A stretch of 36,077 nt of DNA from SAR86 cluster bacterium AG-422-O05. Its GTDB lineage: Bacteria; Pseudomonadota; Gammaproteobacteria; Magnimaribacterales; D2472. A program made the position numbers and the translations under genes. The DNA is taken from NCBI GenBank assembly GCA_003213495.1, contig QCMW01000001.1:774104-810180 (forward strand), in the 5' to 3' direction. This document shows, piece after piece, positions 26,530 to 35,922 of the stretch (the first letter of the stretch is position 1; each line of letters begins with the position of its first letter). The notes below the pieces were generated by a model. The model was not told where the DNA came from. It did no database searches and saw only the letters and a list, made by a program, of their open reading frames with translations.

Positions 26530-27315
26530 GTGAAGTTAGCTTTTACATTAGAGTATGATGGAACAAGTTTTTCTGGCTTTCAGCGTCAACATAATGCTGA
26601 AACTATTCAAGAACATATAGAAACAGCCTTGGAAGAAATCACGGGTACAAAAATCACTATAAATTATTCTGGAAGAACTGATGCAGGAGTGCATGCGCTT
26701 TCTCAAGTATTTGATTTTGATACTAGTATAGTGAGAAGTGCAGAAAATTGGATAAAAGGCATTAATTCAAATTTACCTAAAACTATTTCTGTTAAAGATG
26801 TATTTGAAATGCCTCAGAATTTTGATTCAAGATTTTCTGCAATTGAACGAAGATACTCATATGTAATATATAACTCAAAAAATAAACCTCTTTTTTTTGA
26901 TGGAGTTTCACATTGGGTAACAAATGAATTAGATACTGACAAAATGGAATTGCAATTAGGAATGTTTTTAGGAGAGCACAATTTCACTTCATTTAGAAGT
27001 TCTGGTTGCAATTCTAAAAACCCAATAAAAAATGTTAGCTATGTTGAATTAAAAACTGTTGAAAATTTTATTATTATTACTGTTTCAGCGAATGCTTTTT
27101 TACAAAATATGGTTAGAATTATGATTGGAACATTATTAGATATCGCTAAGAATGAGATTGATTTAACTATTAGAGAAATCTTAGAAAAGCAAGATAGACA
27201 GTATGCAGGCAAAACTGCTCCAGCAAAAGGGCTATTCTTTTTAGGCCCTAAATATAAAGAAGAAAATACTATCAATAGTTATTTACCAAATTTATTTGAT
27301 AGGTTTAAACATTAA
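26530..27315 (+). CDS. truA: tRNA pseudouridine(38-40) synthase
   Basis: A 261-residue pseudouridine synthase modifying positions 38-40 of tRNA anticodon arms. The catalytic Asp51 lies in YSGRTDAGVHALSQV, and EYDGTSFSGFQRQ at the N-terminus is the family start. FLQNMVRIMIGTLLDI and TAPAKGLFFLG are later TruA motifs. The start is GTG 26530, 2 nt after the fimV stop, and matches the TruA N-terminus. The TAATG at 27313-27317 joins its stop to the trpF start. Confidence 0.95.
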   Translation: MKLAFTLEYDGTSFSGFQRQHNAETIQEHIETALEEITGTKITINYSGRTDAGVHALSQVFDFDTSIVRSAENWIKGINSNLPKTISVKDVFEMPQNFDSRFSAIERRYSYVIYNSKNKPLFFDGVSHWVTNELDTDKMELQLGMFLGEHNFTSFRSSGCNSKNPIKNVSYVELKTVENFIIITVSANAFLQNMVRIMIGTLLDIAKNEIDLTIREILEKQDRQYAGKTAPAKGLFFLGPKYKEENTINSYLPNLFDRFKH

Positions 27316-27926
27316 TGAAACCTTTAATTAAAATATGCGGCGTTGCTGATAGAGACAATCTCATTAAATTAATTAAGATTGAAAAAATTAATTTTTTAGG
27401 CTTCATTTTTTATAAGCAAAGTCCAAGAAATGCGACCAAGGAATTTATTAATTCTATTAGTAATTTAGATTTTAAAAACAAAAGAGCTGTTTGTGTTTAT
27501 GTCAATGCCGACAGGGAATTTATTGAAGAAACTTCATCATATTTTGCAAATCCAATTCTACAGTTTCATGGAGATGAAACAAACGCATTTTGTAAGTCTT
27601 TTAAAAAAGACTTTTGGAAAGTCATAAGAGTTAAAGATGCTGAAAGTATTAAGCTTATAACTAACTATCCAGATGCCTCAGGTATTCTTTTTGAAAACTA
27701 TGAGACAGGTATATATGGAGGTACAGGTAATTCTTTTGATTGGAACTTAATGAATAATATAAAGGATTTAGATATAAAAATTATTCTTTCAGGTGGCATA
27801 AATATTAAAAATGTTGATAATGCTATTGATATAAATCCTTGGTGTATTGATATTAATTCTGGTGTTGAATTATCACCTGGATTAAAAGATATTAATTTAA
27901 CAAATAAACTTATAGAGAAAATTTAA
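27315..27926 (+). CDS. trpF: Phosphoribosylanthranilate isomerase
   Basis: A 203-residue TIM-barrel enzyme performing the Amadori rearrangement in tryptophan synthesis. KICGV holds the catalytic Cys8, QFHGDE is the central motif, GIYGGTGNSFDW is the phosphate region, and DINSGVELSPGLKD contains Asp179, the expected general acid. It stands alone rather than fused to TrpC as in enteric bacteria, as in pseudomonads. trpB starts 3 nt after its stop. Confidence 0.95.
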   Translation: MKPLIKICGVADRDNLIKLIKIEKINFLGFIFYKQSPRNATKEFINSISNLDFKNKRAVCVYVNADREFIEETSSYFANPILQFHGDETNAFCKSFKKDFWKVIRVKDAESIKLITNYPDASGILFENYETGIYGGTGNSFDWNLMNNIKDLDIKIILSGGINIKNVDNAIDINPWCIDINSGVELSPGLKDINLTNKLIEKI

Positions 27927-27929
27927 TAT

Positions 27930-29132
27930 ATGGAATCTAATAATAATTTACCTGATAAAAATGGTTTCTTTGGTGAATACGGGGGTAAATTCGTCCCTGA
28001 GACTCTTATGTATGCTCTTGATGAGCTAGAGAATACTTATAATAAATTGAAAGATAGTAATGAGTTTAAAAAACAATTTTATAAAGATCTATCGGAGTTT
28101 GTAGGTAGACCATCTCCACTCTATTTTGCAGAAAGATTAACCAAACATTACGGAACCGGATCTATTTGGTTGAAAAGGGAAGACCTTAACCATACGGGTG
28201 CTCATAAAATAAATAACACGATTGGGCAAATTCTTCTTGCAAAATACATGGGAAAAAAAAGAATAATTGCTGAAACTGGAGCAGGCCAACATGGTGTAGC
28301 AACAGCAACAGTTGCAGCAAGACTTGGTCTTGAGTGCCATATATATATGGGCGCAGAAGATGTACAAAGACAATCCTTAAATGTATACCGAATTAAGCTT
28401 CTTGGTGCTAAAGTTCATTCTGTAGATTCTGGATCTGCAACGCTGAAAGATGCATTGAATGAGGCTTTAAGAGACTGGGTAACAAATGTAGATGATACTT
28501 ATTATATTATTGGAAGTGTAACTGGACCACACCCTTATCCTATGATTGTTCGAGATTTCAATTCTGTGGTTGGCGAAGAGCTTATAGACCAATCTAAAGA
28601 ATTATTTAATACCATGCCAGATGCCATAGTTGCATGTGTTGGTGGAGGCTCAAATGCTATGGGAGCTTTTTATCCATTTATTAATATCAATCAAACAAGA
28701 TTGATTGGAGTGGAGGCTGCGGGTAACGGCCTTCAGACTGGTGAGCATGCAGCTCCTTTAAATGATGGTTCACCAGGAGTTCTTCATGGAGCTTTAAGTT
28801 ATCTTATGCAGGACGAAGCTGGTCAAGTTAAAGCAACTAAGTCTGTTTCCGCTGGATTAGATTATCCTGGCGTTGGTCCTGAGCATTCATGGTTAAAGGA
28901 TTCTGGTAGGGCTGAATATGTAGCAGTTGATGATGACGAAGCTTTAGAAGCCTTTCATCAAGTATCAGAGTTAGAAGGTATTATCCCCGCGCTTGAAACC
29001 GCACATGCTTTTGCTTATTTAGAAACTCTAATGAAAGAGTTTGATGACAAATCAAATATTATTGTTAATGTTTCAGGAAGAGGAGACAAAGATATAAATA
29101 CTGTTGCTGAAATTGATGGAATTAAGATTTGA
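27930..29132 (+). CDS. trpB: Tryptophan synthase beta subunit
   Basis: A 400-residue PLP enzyme condensing indole with serine. [17 protein letters not shown] opens it, [15 protein letters not shown] carries the PLP-binding Lys93, [12 protein letters not shown] follows, and [10 protein letters not shown] is the phosphate-binding loop. It is full length. Its stop overlaps the trpA TTG start (TTGA), fitting equal production of the two subunits. Confidence 0.97.
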   Translation: MESNNNLPDKNGFFGEYGGKFVPETLMYALDELENTYNKLKDSNEFKKQFYKDLSEFVGRPSPLYFAERLTKHYGTGSIWLKREDLNHTGAHKINNTIGQILLAKYMGKKRIIAETGAGQHGVATATVAARLGLECHIYMGAEDVQRQSLNVYRIKLLGAKVHSVDSGSATLKDALNEALRDWVTNVDDTYYIIGSVTGPHPYPMIVRDFNSVVGEELIDQSKELFNTMPDAIVACVGGGSNAMGAFYPFININQTRLIGVEAAGNGLQTGEHAAPLNDGSPGVLHGALSYLMQDEAGQVKATKSVSAGLDYPGVGPEHSWLKDSGRAEYVAVDDDEALEAFHQVSELEGIIPALETAHAFAYLETLMKEFDDKSNIIVNVSGRGDKDINTVAEIDGIKI

Positions 29133-29914
29133 ACAGATTAACTAGAAAGCTTTCAGAAATTAAATCAAATAATAAGAAAGCATTGGTAGGTTATCTTGTT
29201 GCAGGAGATCCTGATATTGAAACAACAGTCGAGTTAATGAAACTATTTTCATCCTCTGGCGTGGATATTATTGAAATCGGAGTGCCTTTTACCGATCCTA
29301 TTGCAGAAGGACCGATAATACAAAAAGCACATGATAGAGCTTTAAAAAAAGATACCTCGTTGATATCAATTTTTGAAATGATAGAAAAATACAGAGAGTT
29401 TGACGACGAGACCCCACTGGTTTTAATGGGTTATTTGAATACTTTTATATACCATAAAAAATTGATTGAAAATAATGAGAATAATGCTGTTGATTCAATC
29501 TTGGTAGTTGATATACCTGGAGAGCTAAATTTGGGAGATTATGGAGTAAAAAGTAACAATATCAATACTATTTCGTTAATCTCACCAACAACCAAAAAAG
29601 ATAGAGTTAAATTAATAGCAGAAAATAGCACCGGTTTTGTTTACTATGTTACTTTGAGAGGCGTAACTGGATCATCTAATTTAAATATTGATGAAATCAA
29701 AAAAAATATTAAAGAAATTAAAAGACATGCTTCAGTGCCCACGCTTGCTGGATTTGGTATAAAATCTATTGAGGATGCAAAACTTTTAGCAGATTGCTCA
29801 GATGGAGTAATAATTGGATCATCATTGGTTCAAATGATTGAACAAGGTTCAGAAAAAAAAGAATTTGATAGAATAGGCAAGTATATAAGCGAAATTAAAA
29901 AGGCAATATCATGA
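29129..29914 (+). CDS. trpA: Tryptophan synthase alpha subunit
   Basis: A 261-residue TIM barrel that releases indole from indole-3-glycerol phosphate and channels it to Trp[12 protein letters not shown] includes catalytic Glu49. At the second catalytic position, normally Asp60 in DPxADGP, this protein has Glu60 (DPIAEGP). GVTGSS and GFGIKS are the phosphate-binding loops. The start is TTG 29129, confirmed by the N-terminus [10 protein letters not shown] and overlap with the trpB stop. accD starts inside its end (ATGA). Confidence 0.95.
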   Translation: MNRLTRKLSEIKSNNKKALVGYLVAGDPDIETTVELMKLFSSSGVDIIEIGVPFTDPIAEGPIIQKAHDRALKKDTSLISIFEMIEKYREFDDETPLVLMGYLNTFIYHKKLIENNENNAVDSILVVDIPGELNLGDYGVKSNNINTISLISPTTKKDRVKLIAENSTGFVYYVTLRGVTGSSNLNIDEIKKNIKEIKRHASVPTLAGFGIKSIEDAKLLADCSDGVIIGSSLVQMIEQGSEKKEFDRIGKYISEIKKAIS

Positions 29915-30756
29915 ATTGGTTAAGAAGGTTAATACCTTCAATCGGAACATTTAAGTCAAAAAGCAAAGTTCCGGACGGTCTATGGGTTTCATGTAAAAAA
30001 TGTGAATCTGTCTTATATGTTCCTGAATTAGAAAAGTCTTTATATGTTTGTCCCAAATGTGGCTATCATATGAGAATTGGTGCAAGAAAAAGATTAGACA
30101 TTTTCTTAGATAACAGCTCCTATGAAGAAATTGCACCAAATTTAACGACAAAAGATCCTTTAAGGTTTAAAGACTCAAAATATTACACATCGAGAGTTAA
30201 AGAAGCTGTTGCTGCTACAGGAGAGAAAGAAGCACTCATTGTGGTAAAAGGTATGCTTAAAGGTGTAAGTATTGTTGTTGCTGCATTTGAATTTAGGTTT
30301 CTTGGTGGTTCAATGGGTAGCGTTGTTGGTGAAAAATTTGTCCAAGGAATAAATACCGCCATCAAAGAAAAGGTTCCTTTTATATGTTTTGCTACTAGTG
30401 GTGGTGCAAGGATGCAGGAATCAATGATTTCATTAATGCAGATGGCGAAGACTTCAGCAGCAATACAAAAATTAAAAAAAGAAAAGCTACCATACATCTC
30501 TGTTTTAATAGATCCAATCTATGGCGGTGTGTCTGCAAGTATTGCGATGCTAGGCGATATAAATATTGCAGAGCCTAATGCATTGAGTGGTTTCACAGGC
30601 CGCCGAGTAATAGAACAAACCGTAAGAATTGAACTGCCTGATAATTTTCAAAAATCAGAATATTTGTTAAGCAATGGTGCGATAGATATGATCATCCATA
30701 GAAAAAATTTAAGGTCAAAAATTAGTAGTATTTTAAATAAAATTTACAAATCATAA
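29911..30756 (+). CDS. accD: Acetyl-CoA carboxylase carboxyltransferase beta subunit
   Basis: A 281-residue subunit that, with AccA, transfers carboxyl from biotin to acetyl-CoA to make malonyl-CoA. The N-terminal zinc ribbon uses Cys28, Cys31, Cys47 and Cys50. The carboxyltransferase core shows VVAAFEFRFLGGSMGSVVGEKF, ATSGGARMQESMISLMQMAKT and DPIYGGVSASIAMLGD. Gene order trpFBA-accD is common in gammaproteobacteria. folC, which usually follows, is missing; the next gene starts 2 nt later. Confidence 0.96.
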   Translation: MNWLRRLIPSIGTFKSKSKVPDGLWVSCKKCESVLYVPELEKSLYVCPKCGYHMRIGARKRLDIFLDNSSYEEIAPNLTTKDPLRFKDSKYYTSRVKEAVAATGEKEALIVVKGMLKGVSIVVAAFEFRFLGGSMGSVVGEKFVQGINTAIKEKVPFICFATSGGARMQESMISLMQMAKTSAAIQKLKKEKLPYISVLIDPIYGGVSASIAMLGDINIAEPNALSGFTGRRVIEQTVRIELPDNFQKSEYLLSNGAIDMIIHRKNLRSKISSILNKIYKS

Positions 30757-30758
30757 CC

Positions 30759-31181
30759 ATGAAACTCGAAAGATTATTAGGCCTCTTAGCTATGACAGGC
30801 ATAGCTCTTTTGGCATTATTTTTTTTCTTTCCATCTAGGCATACAGATGATATATCTACTGTTGACTCGTCAATAAAAACAGATTTAGAGCAACCAATTT
30901 TATCTGTTACAAAAGATTTTAAAATTTTAAGTGAGTCAAATTTTGACTTTTATGTTTATAGAGCTCACGTTCTTTCATCTGAAAATAATGCTCTTAGACT
31001 TACTGAGCAAATCAAAAAGGGTGGGATGCCTTCATTTGTTGAAATATTCAATAAGGAGAAAAATTTATTTGCAGTATATGTTGGGCCTTTTTTGTCAGAA
31101 GATGATATTCTTAACAATATAGATACCATTAAAAAATTGTCTGAATCTAATCAGGGAGAGGTACAGCCATGGAAGCTTTAG
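30759..31181 (+). CDS. SPOR-domain membrane protein, DedD-like
   Basis: A 140-residue protein with one N-terminal transmembrane helix (about 6-24), a short linker, and a C-terminal SPOR-like domain (about 60-137) showing FYVYRAHVLSSENNALRLTEQIKKGG and the end AVYVGPFLSEDDI. SPOR domains bind denuded peptidoglycan at the division septum. The position before cvpA and purF is that of dedD in gammaproteobacteria, but the linker is much shorter. It overlaps cvpA by 13 nt. Confidence 0.82.
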   Translation: MKLERLLGLLAMTGIALLALFFFFPSRHTDDISTVDSSIKTDLEQPILSVTKDFKILSESNFDFYVYRAHVLSSENNALRLTEQIKKGGMPSFVEIFNKEKNLFAVYVGPFLSEDDILNNIDTIKKLSESNQGEVQPWKL

Positions 31182-31756
31182 GATTAAACTTAGTAGACTG
31201 GACGATTATAGTTGTCATTACAGCATCAGTAGTTTTATCAATCACAAGAGGTTTTGTGAAAGAATTTCTCTCATTATTTATATGGGTGCTTGCATTTTTT
31301 GCCGCAGTGAACTTTGAATTCCTTGCAACCCCTAAAATAAACGAGTTTATAGGCAATCCTGATATATCAAAGATAATTTCATATGTTGTTGTTTTTATTA
31401 TTGCCCTGTTTATTGGCGGTTTGATAATAAAATTTTTAAGCGGTCTTATTAAGTGGTCCGGTGCATCTGGATTTGATAGATTGCTTGGTGTTTTATTTGG
31501 ATTCACTAGAGGTTTTTTGATCTTATTTGTAATTTTTTTACTTTTGCCAGCGAGTGCAAAATCGAATGAATCAATGACGAATTCAAAACTTGTTCCAATT
31601 GTTGAAAAATATGCACCACAAATTGAAGCTTTTTTTAGAGAATTGATTAATAATAAGGATGAATTAATTGATCAGGCTATGGATAAAATCGACCCTTTAC
31701 TTGATGATGTTATTCCAGAGCAAGATACGGAAGAGGATGAACTTGGGGACTCATAA
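31169..31756 (+). CDS. cvpA: CvpA family inner-membrane protein
   Basis: A 195-residue protein with four hydrophobic segments in the first 130 residues (about 10-28, 31-48, 67-90, 105-127) and an acidic soluble tail. GLNLVDWTIIVVITASVVLSITRGFVKEFLS and GFDRLLGVLFGFTRGFLI are CvpA landmarks. E. coli CvpA is needed for colicin V production and helps tolerate bile salts; its molecular role is unknown. It is joined to purF by TAATG, the arrangement found in many proteobacteria. Confidence 0.92.
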   Translation: MEALGLNLVDWTIIVVITASVVLSITRGFVKEFLSLFIWVLAFFAAVNFEFLATPKINEFIGNPDISKIISYVVVFIIALFIGGLIIKFLSGLIKWSGASGFDRLLGVLFGFTRGFLILFVIFLLLPASAKSNESMTNSKLVPIVEKYAPQIEAFFRELINNKDELIDQAMDKIDPLLDDVIPEQDTEEDELGDS

Positions 31757-33243
31757 TGTGTGGAATAGTAGGTATTTCTGCTGAATCTAATGTAGCTGCA
31801 GAAATATACGACTCTTTGCTTATGTTGCAGCATAGAGGTCAAGATGCAGCAGGCATGTCTGTTTGTGATCAAAACGATAAATTAACAACAAGAAAATCTA
31901 TGGGTTATGTTCGTGATGTCTTTCAGCAAATGCATATGGATAAACTCATAGGTAATTATGGAATTGGGCATGTTAGATATCCAACAGCTGGAGGAAATGG
32001 TAAAGAGTTTGCTCAGCCAATGTATGTTAATTCTCCTTATGGCATTAGTCTTTCTCATAATGGAAATCTTACAAACTCAAGCCAGCTCTCTAATGAGTTA
32101 TTTCATGCTGAAATGAGACATCTTTTAACTGATTCAGATTCAGAGGTTCTTTTAAATGTTTTTGCTCACGAACTTGGAAAACAAAGAGAAATATATCCTT
32201 CAGCTGAACACATTTTTAAAGCAGTGACAAAAACTCATATAAGATGCGAGGGTGCATATGCGGTTCTTGCACTAATAACAGGGCATGGGATTTTGGCGTT
32301 TCGTGATGAAAATGGAATAAGACCACTCTCCATCGGTATAAGAAAAGGTAAATCAAGAGATGAATATATTATTGCGTCTGAGGACTCATTATTTATACCG
32401 CTTGGTTTTAAAAAGTTTAGAGATATTGAACCAGGCGAAGCGATTTTTATTGATAAGGATGGTAATTTATTTTCAGAACAATGTTCTGAATCGCCCCGGA
32501 AGAGCCCATGCATTTTTGAATATGTTTATTTTTCTAGACCAGATTCCAAGATTGACGAAATATCAGTTTATAAAGCAAGAATGAGAATGGGATCAAAACT
32601 AGCAGATCAAATAAAAGAAATCAGACCAAATCATGACATAGATGTTGTCATACCCATTCCTGATAGCTCCACTACTGCAGCTCATCAACTTGCAGTGGAT
32701 CTTGGTGTGCCATACAGGGAAGGGTTTGTAAAAAATAGATATATAGGTAGAACTTTTATAATGCCATACCAAGAAGAAAGAAAAAAATCAGTACGAAGGA
32801 AACTAAATATCTTAGATTTAGAGTTTCAAGGAAAGAATGTTTTACTTGTTGATGATTCAATTGTAAGAGGCACAACAAGTAAAAAGATAATTGAAATGGC
32901 TAGAGAGGCCGGTGCTAAAAAAGTTTATTTTGCCTCTGCAGCTCCTGCGATTAAGTATCAAAATCTATATGGTATTGATATGGCTGCAACATCAGAACTT
33001 ATTGCTTCAAATAAAACTGATGATGAGGTAGCAAAAGAAATTAATACAGATTGGCTTATTTATCAAAGATTAGAGGATCTTATTGATGCTGCAAAAATAG
33101 GTAATCCTGAAATTGAACATTTCGAAACTTCAATATTTACAGGTAAATATATTACACCGCTTGTTGAAAATTATCTTGAAGAACTTGAAAACTCAAGAAA
33201 GGATGAACTTAAAGTTCAGAGGGAAAAATCTCAAGCTAGTTGA
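31756..33243 (+). CDS. purF: Amidophosphoribosyltransferase
   Basis: A 495-residue enzyme opening purine synthesis by moving the glutamine amide to PRPP. The N-terminal nucleophile is Cys2 in MCGIVGISAES. The glutaminase half shows GIGHVRYPTAGG and SHNGNLTN; the transferase half shows IPIPDSSTTAAH, NRYIGRTFIMP and the PRPP loop LLVDDSIVRGTTS. It is full length. It ends the long operon, its stop 3 nt from the convergent acnB stop, which leaves no room for a terminator outside coding sequence. Confidence 0.97.
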   Translation: MCGIVGISAESNVAAEIYDSLLMLQHRGQDAAGMSVCDQNDKLTTRKSMGYVRDVFQQMHMDKLIGNYGIGHVRYPTAGGNGKEFAQPMYVNSPYGISLSHNGNLTNSSQLSNELFHAEMRHLLTDSDSEVLLNVFAHELGKQREIYPSAEHIFKAVTKTHIRCEGAYAVLALITGHGILAFRDENGIRPLSIGIRKGKSRDEYIIASEDSLFIPLGFKKFRDIEPGEAIFIDKDGNLFSEQCSESPRKSPCIFEYVYFSRPDSKIDEISVYKARMRMGSKLADQIKEIRPNHDIDVVIPIPDSSTTAAHQLAVDLGVPYREGFVKNRYIGRTFIMPYQEERKKSVRRKLNILDLEFQGKNVLLVDDSIVRGTTSKKIIEMAREAGAKKVYFASAAPAIKYQNLYGIDMAATSELIASNKTDDEVAKEINTDWLIYQRLEDLIDAAKIGNPEIEHFETSIFTGKYITPLVENYLEELENSRKDELKVQREKSQAS

Positions 33244-33246
33244 TCC

Positions 33247-35829
33247 TTATAAGGGGTTAACAATATTTATTGCAGGAATCTCTGCAGAATTTGCGCTTTC
33301 AACATAACTATCAATTTCATTAAAATTTAAATATCTGTAAATCTCATCAGAAAGTGGATTAATGTCAGACATATACTTGTGATATTCATCGACTGTTGGC
33401 AATCTTCCGAGAACAGATGATATTGCAGCCAGTTCAGCAGAAGCTAAGAAAACATCTGCCCCATCTCCAAGTCTGTTAGGGAAGTTCCTTGTCGAAGTAG
33501 AAACGACTGTTGAATTTGCAAGCACTCTTGCTTGATTCCCCATACATAAAGAACAGCCTGGAACTTCTGTTCGTGCTCCAGAAACTCCAAATATATTATA
33601 AATGCCTTCTTCGATTAATTGCTTCTCATCCATTTTTGTTGGTGGAACTACCCATAATCTAGCTTTAGTTCCGTTATATTTTTCAAGCAATGTGCCTGCC
33701 GCTCTAAAATGACCAATATTTGTCATACATGAGCCAATGAAGACTTCTTGTATTTCAGTATTTTCTACAGCAGATAGAGGCTTAATATCATCTGGGTCAT
33801 TTGGACAAGCTAACAGAGGTTCTTTTATTTCATTTAAATTAATTTCAATGATTTCTGCATATTCTGCATTTTCATCTGGTTCTAATAATTCTGGTTTTAA
33901 TATCCATTCTTCCATTGCTTGTGCTCTTCTTTCAAGAGTTTTAGCATCACCGTAGCCTGAAGCTATCATCCACCTTAACATAACAATATTTGAATTTAGA
34001 TATTCAATTATGGGCTCTTTATTTAATCGAACTGTACAACCAGATGAAGATCTTTCAGCTGATGCATCAGATAGTTCAAAAGCTTGTTCAACTTTCATAT
34101 CAGGGAGTCCTTCAATTTCAAGACATCTTCCAGAGAAGACATTTTTTTTGCCTTTTTTTTCAACAGTTAAAAGACCTTTTTGAATTGCTGCATATGGGAT
34201 AACATTAACCAAATCTCTCAATGTAATTCCTGGTTGCATTTCTCCATGAAACCTAACAAGAACAGATTCTGGCATATCGAGAGGCATTACACCAAGGGTT
34301 GCAGCAAATGCTACCAGTCCAGACCCAGCAGGAAAGCTTATACCAATTGGGAATCTAGTGTGACTATCACCACCAGTCCCAACAGTATCTGGTAAAAGCA
34401 TTCTATTCATCCATGAATGTATAATTCCATCTCCTGGTCTTAATGAGACACCACCTCTATTCATAATAAAATCAGGAAGACTGTGTTGTGTTTCAATATC
34501 AACTGGTTTTGGATAAGCAGCAGTGTGACAAAAAGACTGCATAACCAAATCAGCTGAAAAACCAAGACATGCTAATTCTTTTAACTCATCTCTAGTCATT
34601 GGTCCTGTAGTATCTTGTGAACCCACAGTTGTCATTCTGGGCTCACAATATGTACCAGGTCTTACTCCTTCGACACCACAAGCTCTTCCAACCATCTTTT
34701 GTGCCAATGTATAACCATAATCTAAGTCATCTTCAGAATCTGGCCTTCTAAAAATATCAGTTGATCCCATTCCAAGAGCTTCTCTCGTCTTATCAGTTAA
34801 TTGTCTGCCAATAATGAGAGGTATTCTTCCATTTGCTCTTACTTCGTCAAGAATCACATCAGTTTTAAGTTTAAACTCTGATATGACTTCATTGGTTTTA
34901 GCGTCCAGAACTCTTCCATTAAAAGGTTCAAGTATGACTTCTTGACCCATAGTCATTGAAGTTACATCCATTTCAATTGGAAGTGCTCCTGAATCTTCTA
35001 ATGTATTAAAAAATATTGGAGCAATTTTTCCTCCAAAACAAAAACCACCTTCTTTTTTGTTTGGAATGCATGGAATATCGTCTCCCATATGCCAAAGAAC
35101 AGAATTGGTAGCAGATTTTCTTGATGACCCAGTTCCAACTACATCACCTACAAACACCAATGGATTTCCTTTCTTTTTAAGTTCTTCAATAGTTTCCAAT
35201 GGCTTTTCTAGCCCTTCTCTTGGCATTTTGAACATAGAAAGTGCATGTAATGGAATATCTGGTCTTGACCACGCATCTGTAGCAGGTGATAAATCATCAG
35301 TATTAATTTCCCCAGTAACCTTAAAAACAGTTAGCTTAATTTGCTCATCGATATCTGGTTTATCAGTAAACCATTTTCCATCAGCCCATGCATTGATAAC
35401 ATTTTTTGCATGATTATTAGTTTTTGAAAGTTCATATATTTCATTAAATGCGTCAAAAATCAAAAGAGTCTTACTTAAAGCCTCTGAAGCCACTTCACCA
35501 AGCTCATCAATTTGTAAACATTTTATTAAGGGTTCAATATTGTAGCCACCGAGCATAGTACCCAATATCTCAACAGCTTCTTTTTTAGATATGTAAGGAC
35601 TTGATGCATCTCCAGAAGCAATATCTGACAAAAACGCAGCTTTGACATATGCTGATTGGTCAACTCCTGCAGGTATTCTTTCATTTAATAGATGAATTAA
35701 GAGTTCTGCTTCAGCATGTTCAGATTTTAATAATTCAACTAATTGCGAGGTTTGATCAGCATCTAAGGGCAGGGGAGGTATATTTTGACTTTTCCTCTCC
35801 TCGACATGTTTTTTGTAACTATCTAACAT
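33247..35829 (-). CDS. acnB: Bifunctional aconitate hydratase 2 / 2-methylisocitrate dehydratase
   Basis: An 860-residue AcnB with a 4Fe-4S cluster, isomerising citrate and isocitrate in the TCA cycle. The N-terminal HEAT-like domain begins [20 protein letters not shown], the swivel domain holds [23 protein letters not shown], and the cluster cysteines occur in [25 protein letters not shown] and [12 protein letters not shown]. The frame is open to an ATG at 35850, but ATG 35829 matches the AcnB N-terminus and has GGAGA about 7 nt upstream. In E. coli AcnB also hydrates 2-methyl-cis-aconitate, which would complete the prpBCD pathway. It is divergent from the DUF1289 gene. Confidence 0.96.
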   Translation of the reverse strand: MLDSYKKHVEERKSQNIPPLPLDADQTSQLVELLKSEHAEAELLIHLLNERIPAGVDQSAYVKAAFLSDIASGDASSPYISKKEAVEILGTMLGGYNIEPLIKCLQIDELGEVASEALSKTLLIFDAFNEIYELSKTNNHAKNVINAWADGKWFTDKPDIDEQIKLTVFKVTGEINTDDLSPATDAWSRPDIPLHALSMFKMPREGLEKPLETIEELKKKGNPLVFVGDVVGTGSSRKSATNSVLWHMGDDIPCIPNKKEGGFCFGGKIAPIFFNTLEDSGALPIEMDVTSMTMGQEVILEPFNGRVLDAKTNEVISEFKLKTDVILDEVRANGRIPLIIGRQLTDKTREALGMGSTDIFRRPDSEDDLDYGYTLAQKMVGRACGVEGVRPGTYCEPRMTTVGSQDTTGPMTRDELKELACLGFSADLVMQSFCHTAAYPKPVDIETQHSLPDFIMNRGGVSLRPGDGIIHSWMNRMLLPDTVGTGGDSHTRFPIGISFPAGSGLVAFAATLGVMPLDMPESVLVRFHGEMQPGITLRDLVNVIPYAAIQKGLLTVEKKGKKNVFSGRCLEIEGLPDMKVEQAFELSDASAERSSSGCTVRLNKEPIIEYLNSNIVMLRWMIASGYGDAKTLERRAQAMEEWILKPELLEPDENAEYAEIIEINLNEIKEPLLACPNDPDDIKPLSAVENTEIQEVFIGSCMTNIGHFRAAGTLLEKYNGTKARLWVVPPTKMDEKQLIEEGIYNIFGVSGARTEVPGCSLCMGNQARVLANSTVVSTSTRNFPNRLGDGADVFLASAELAAISSVLGRLPTVDEYHKYMSDINPLSDEIYRYLNFNEIDSYVESANSAEIPAINIVNPL

Positions 35830-35909
35830 CGTCTGGTCTCCGATGGGCATATTTTACTCTTATAGATAAAGATAGCCACTAAATAAAGCAAATTTATTTA
35901 AAAATAAGT

Positions 35910-35915
35910 TATTAT
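35910..35915 (+). promoter_or_regulatory. Candidate -10 box of the DUF1289 gene, leaderless spacing
   Basis: TATTAT, one base off TATAAT, ends 7 nt before the ATG at 35923, the same spacing as at nadK and aroC. The surroundings are very AT-rich, so this alone is weak. Confidence 0.3.
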
Positions 35916-35922
35916 TTTCATT

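Noticed and set aside
31147-31506. 119-codon minus-strand open frame across cvpA
   Set aside because: It is a reverse reading of hydrophobic CvpA helices, rich in Asn/Ile/Thr, with no start signal.
35830-35850. Earlier ATG of acnB at 35850
   Set aside because: The seven extra residues are not AcnB-like, and the GGAGA ribosome binding site lies within them at good spacing to ATG 35829.
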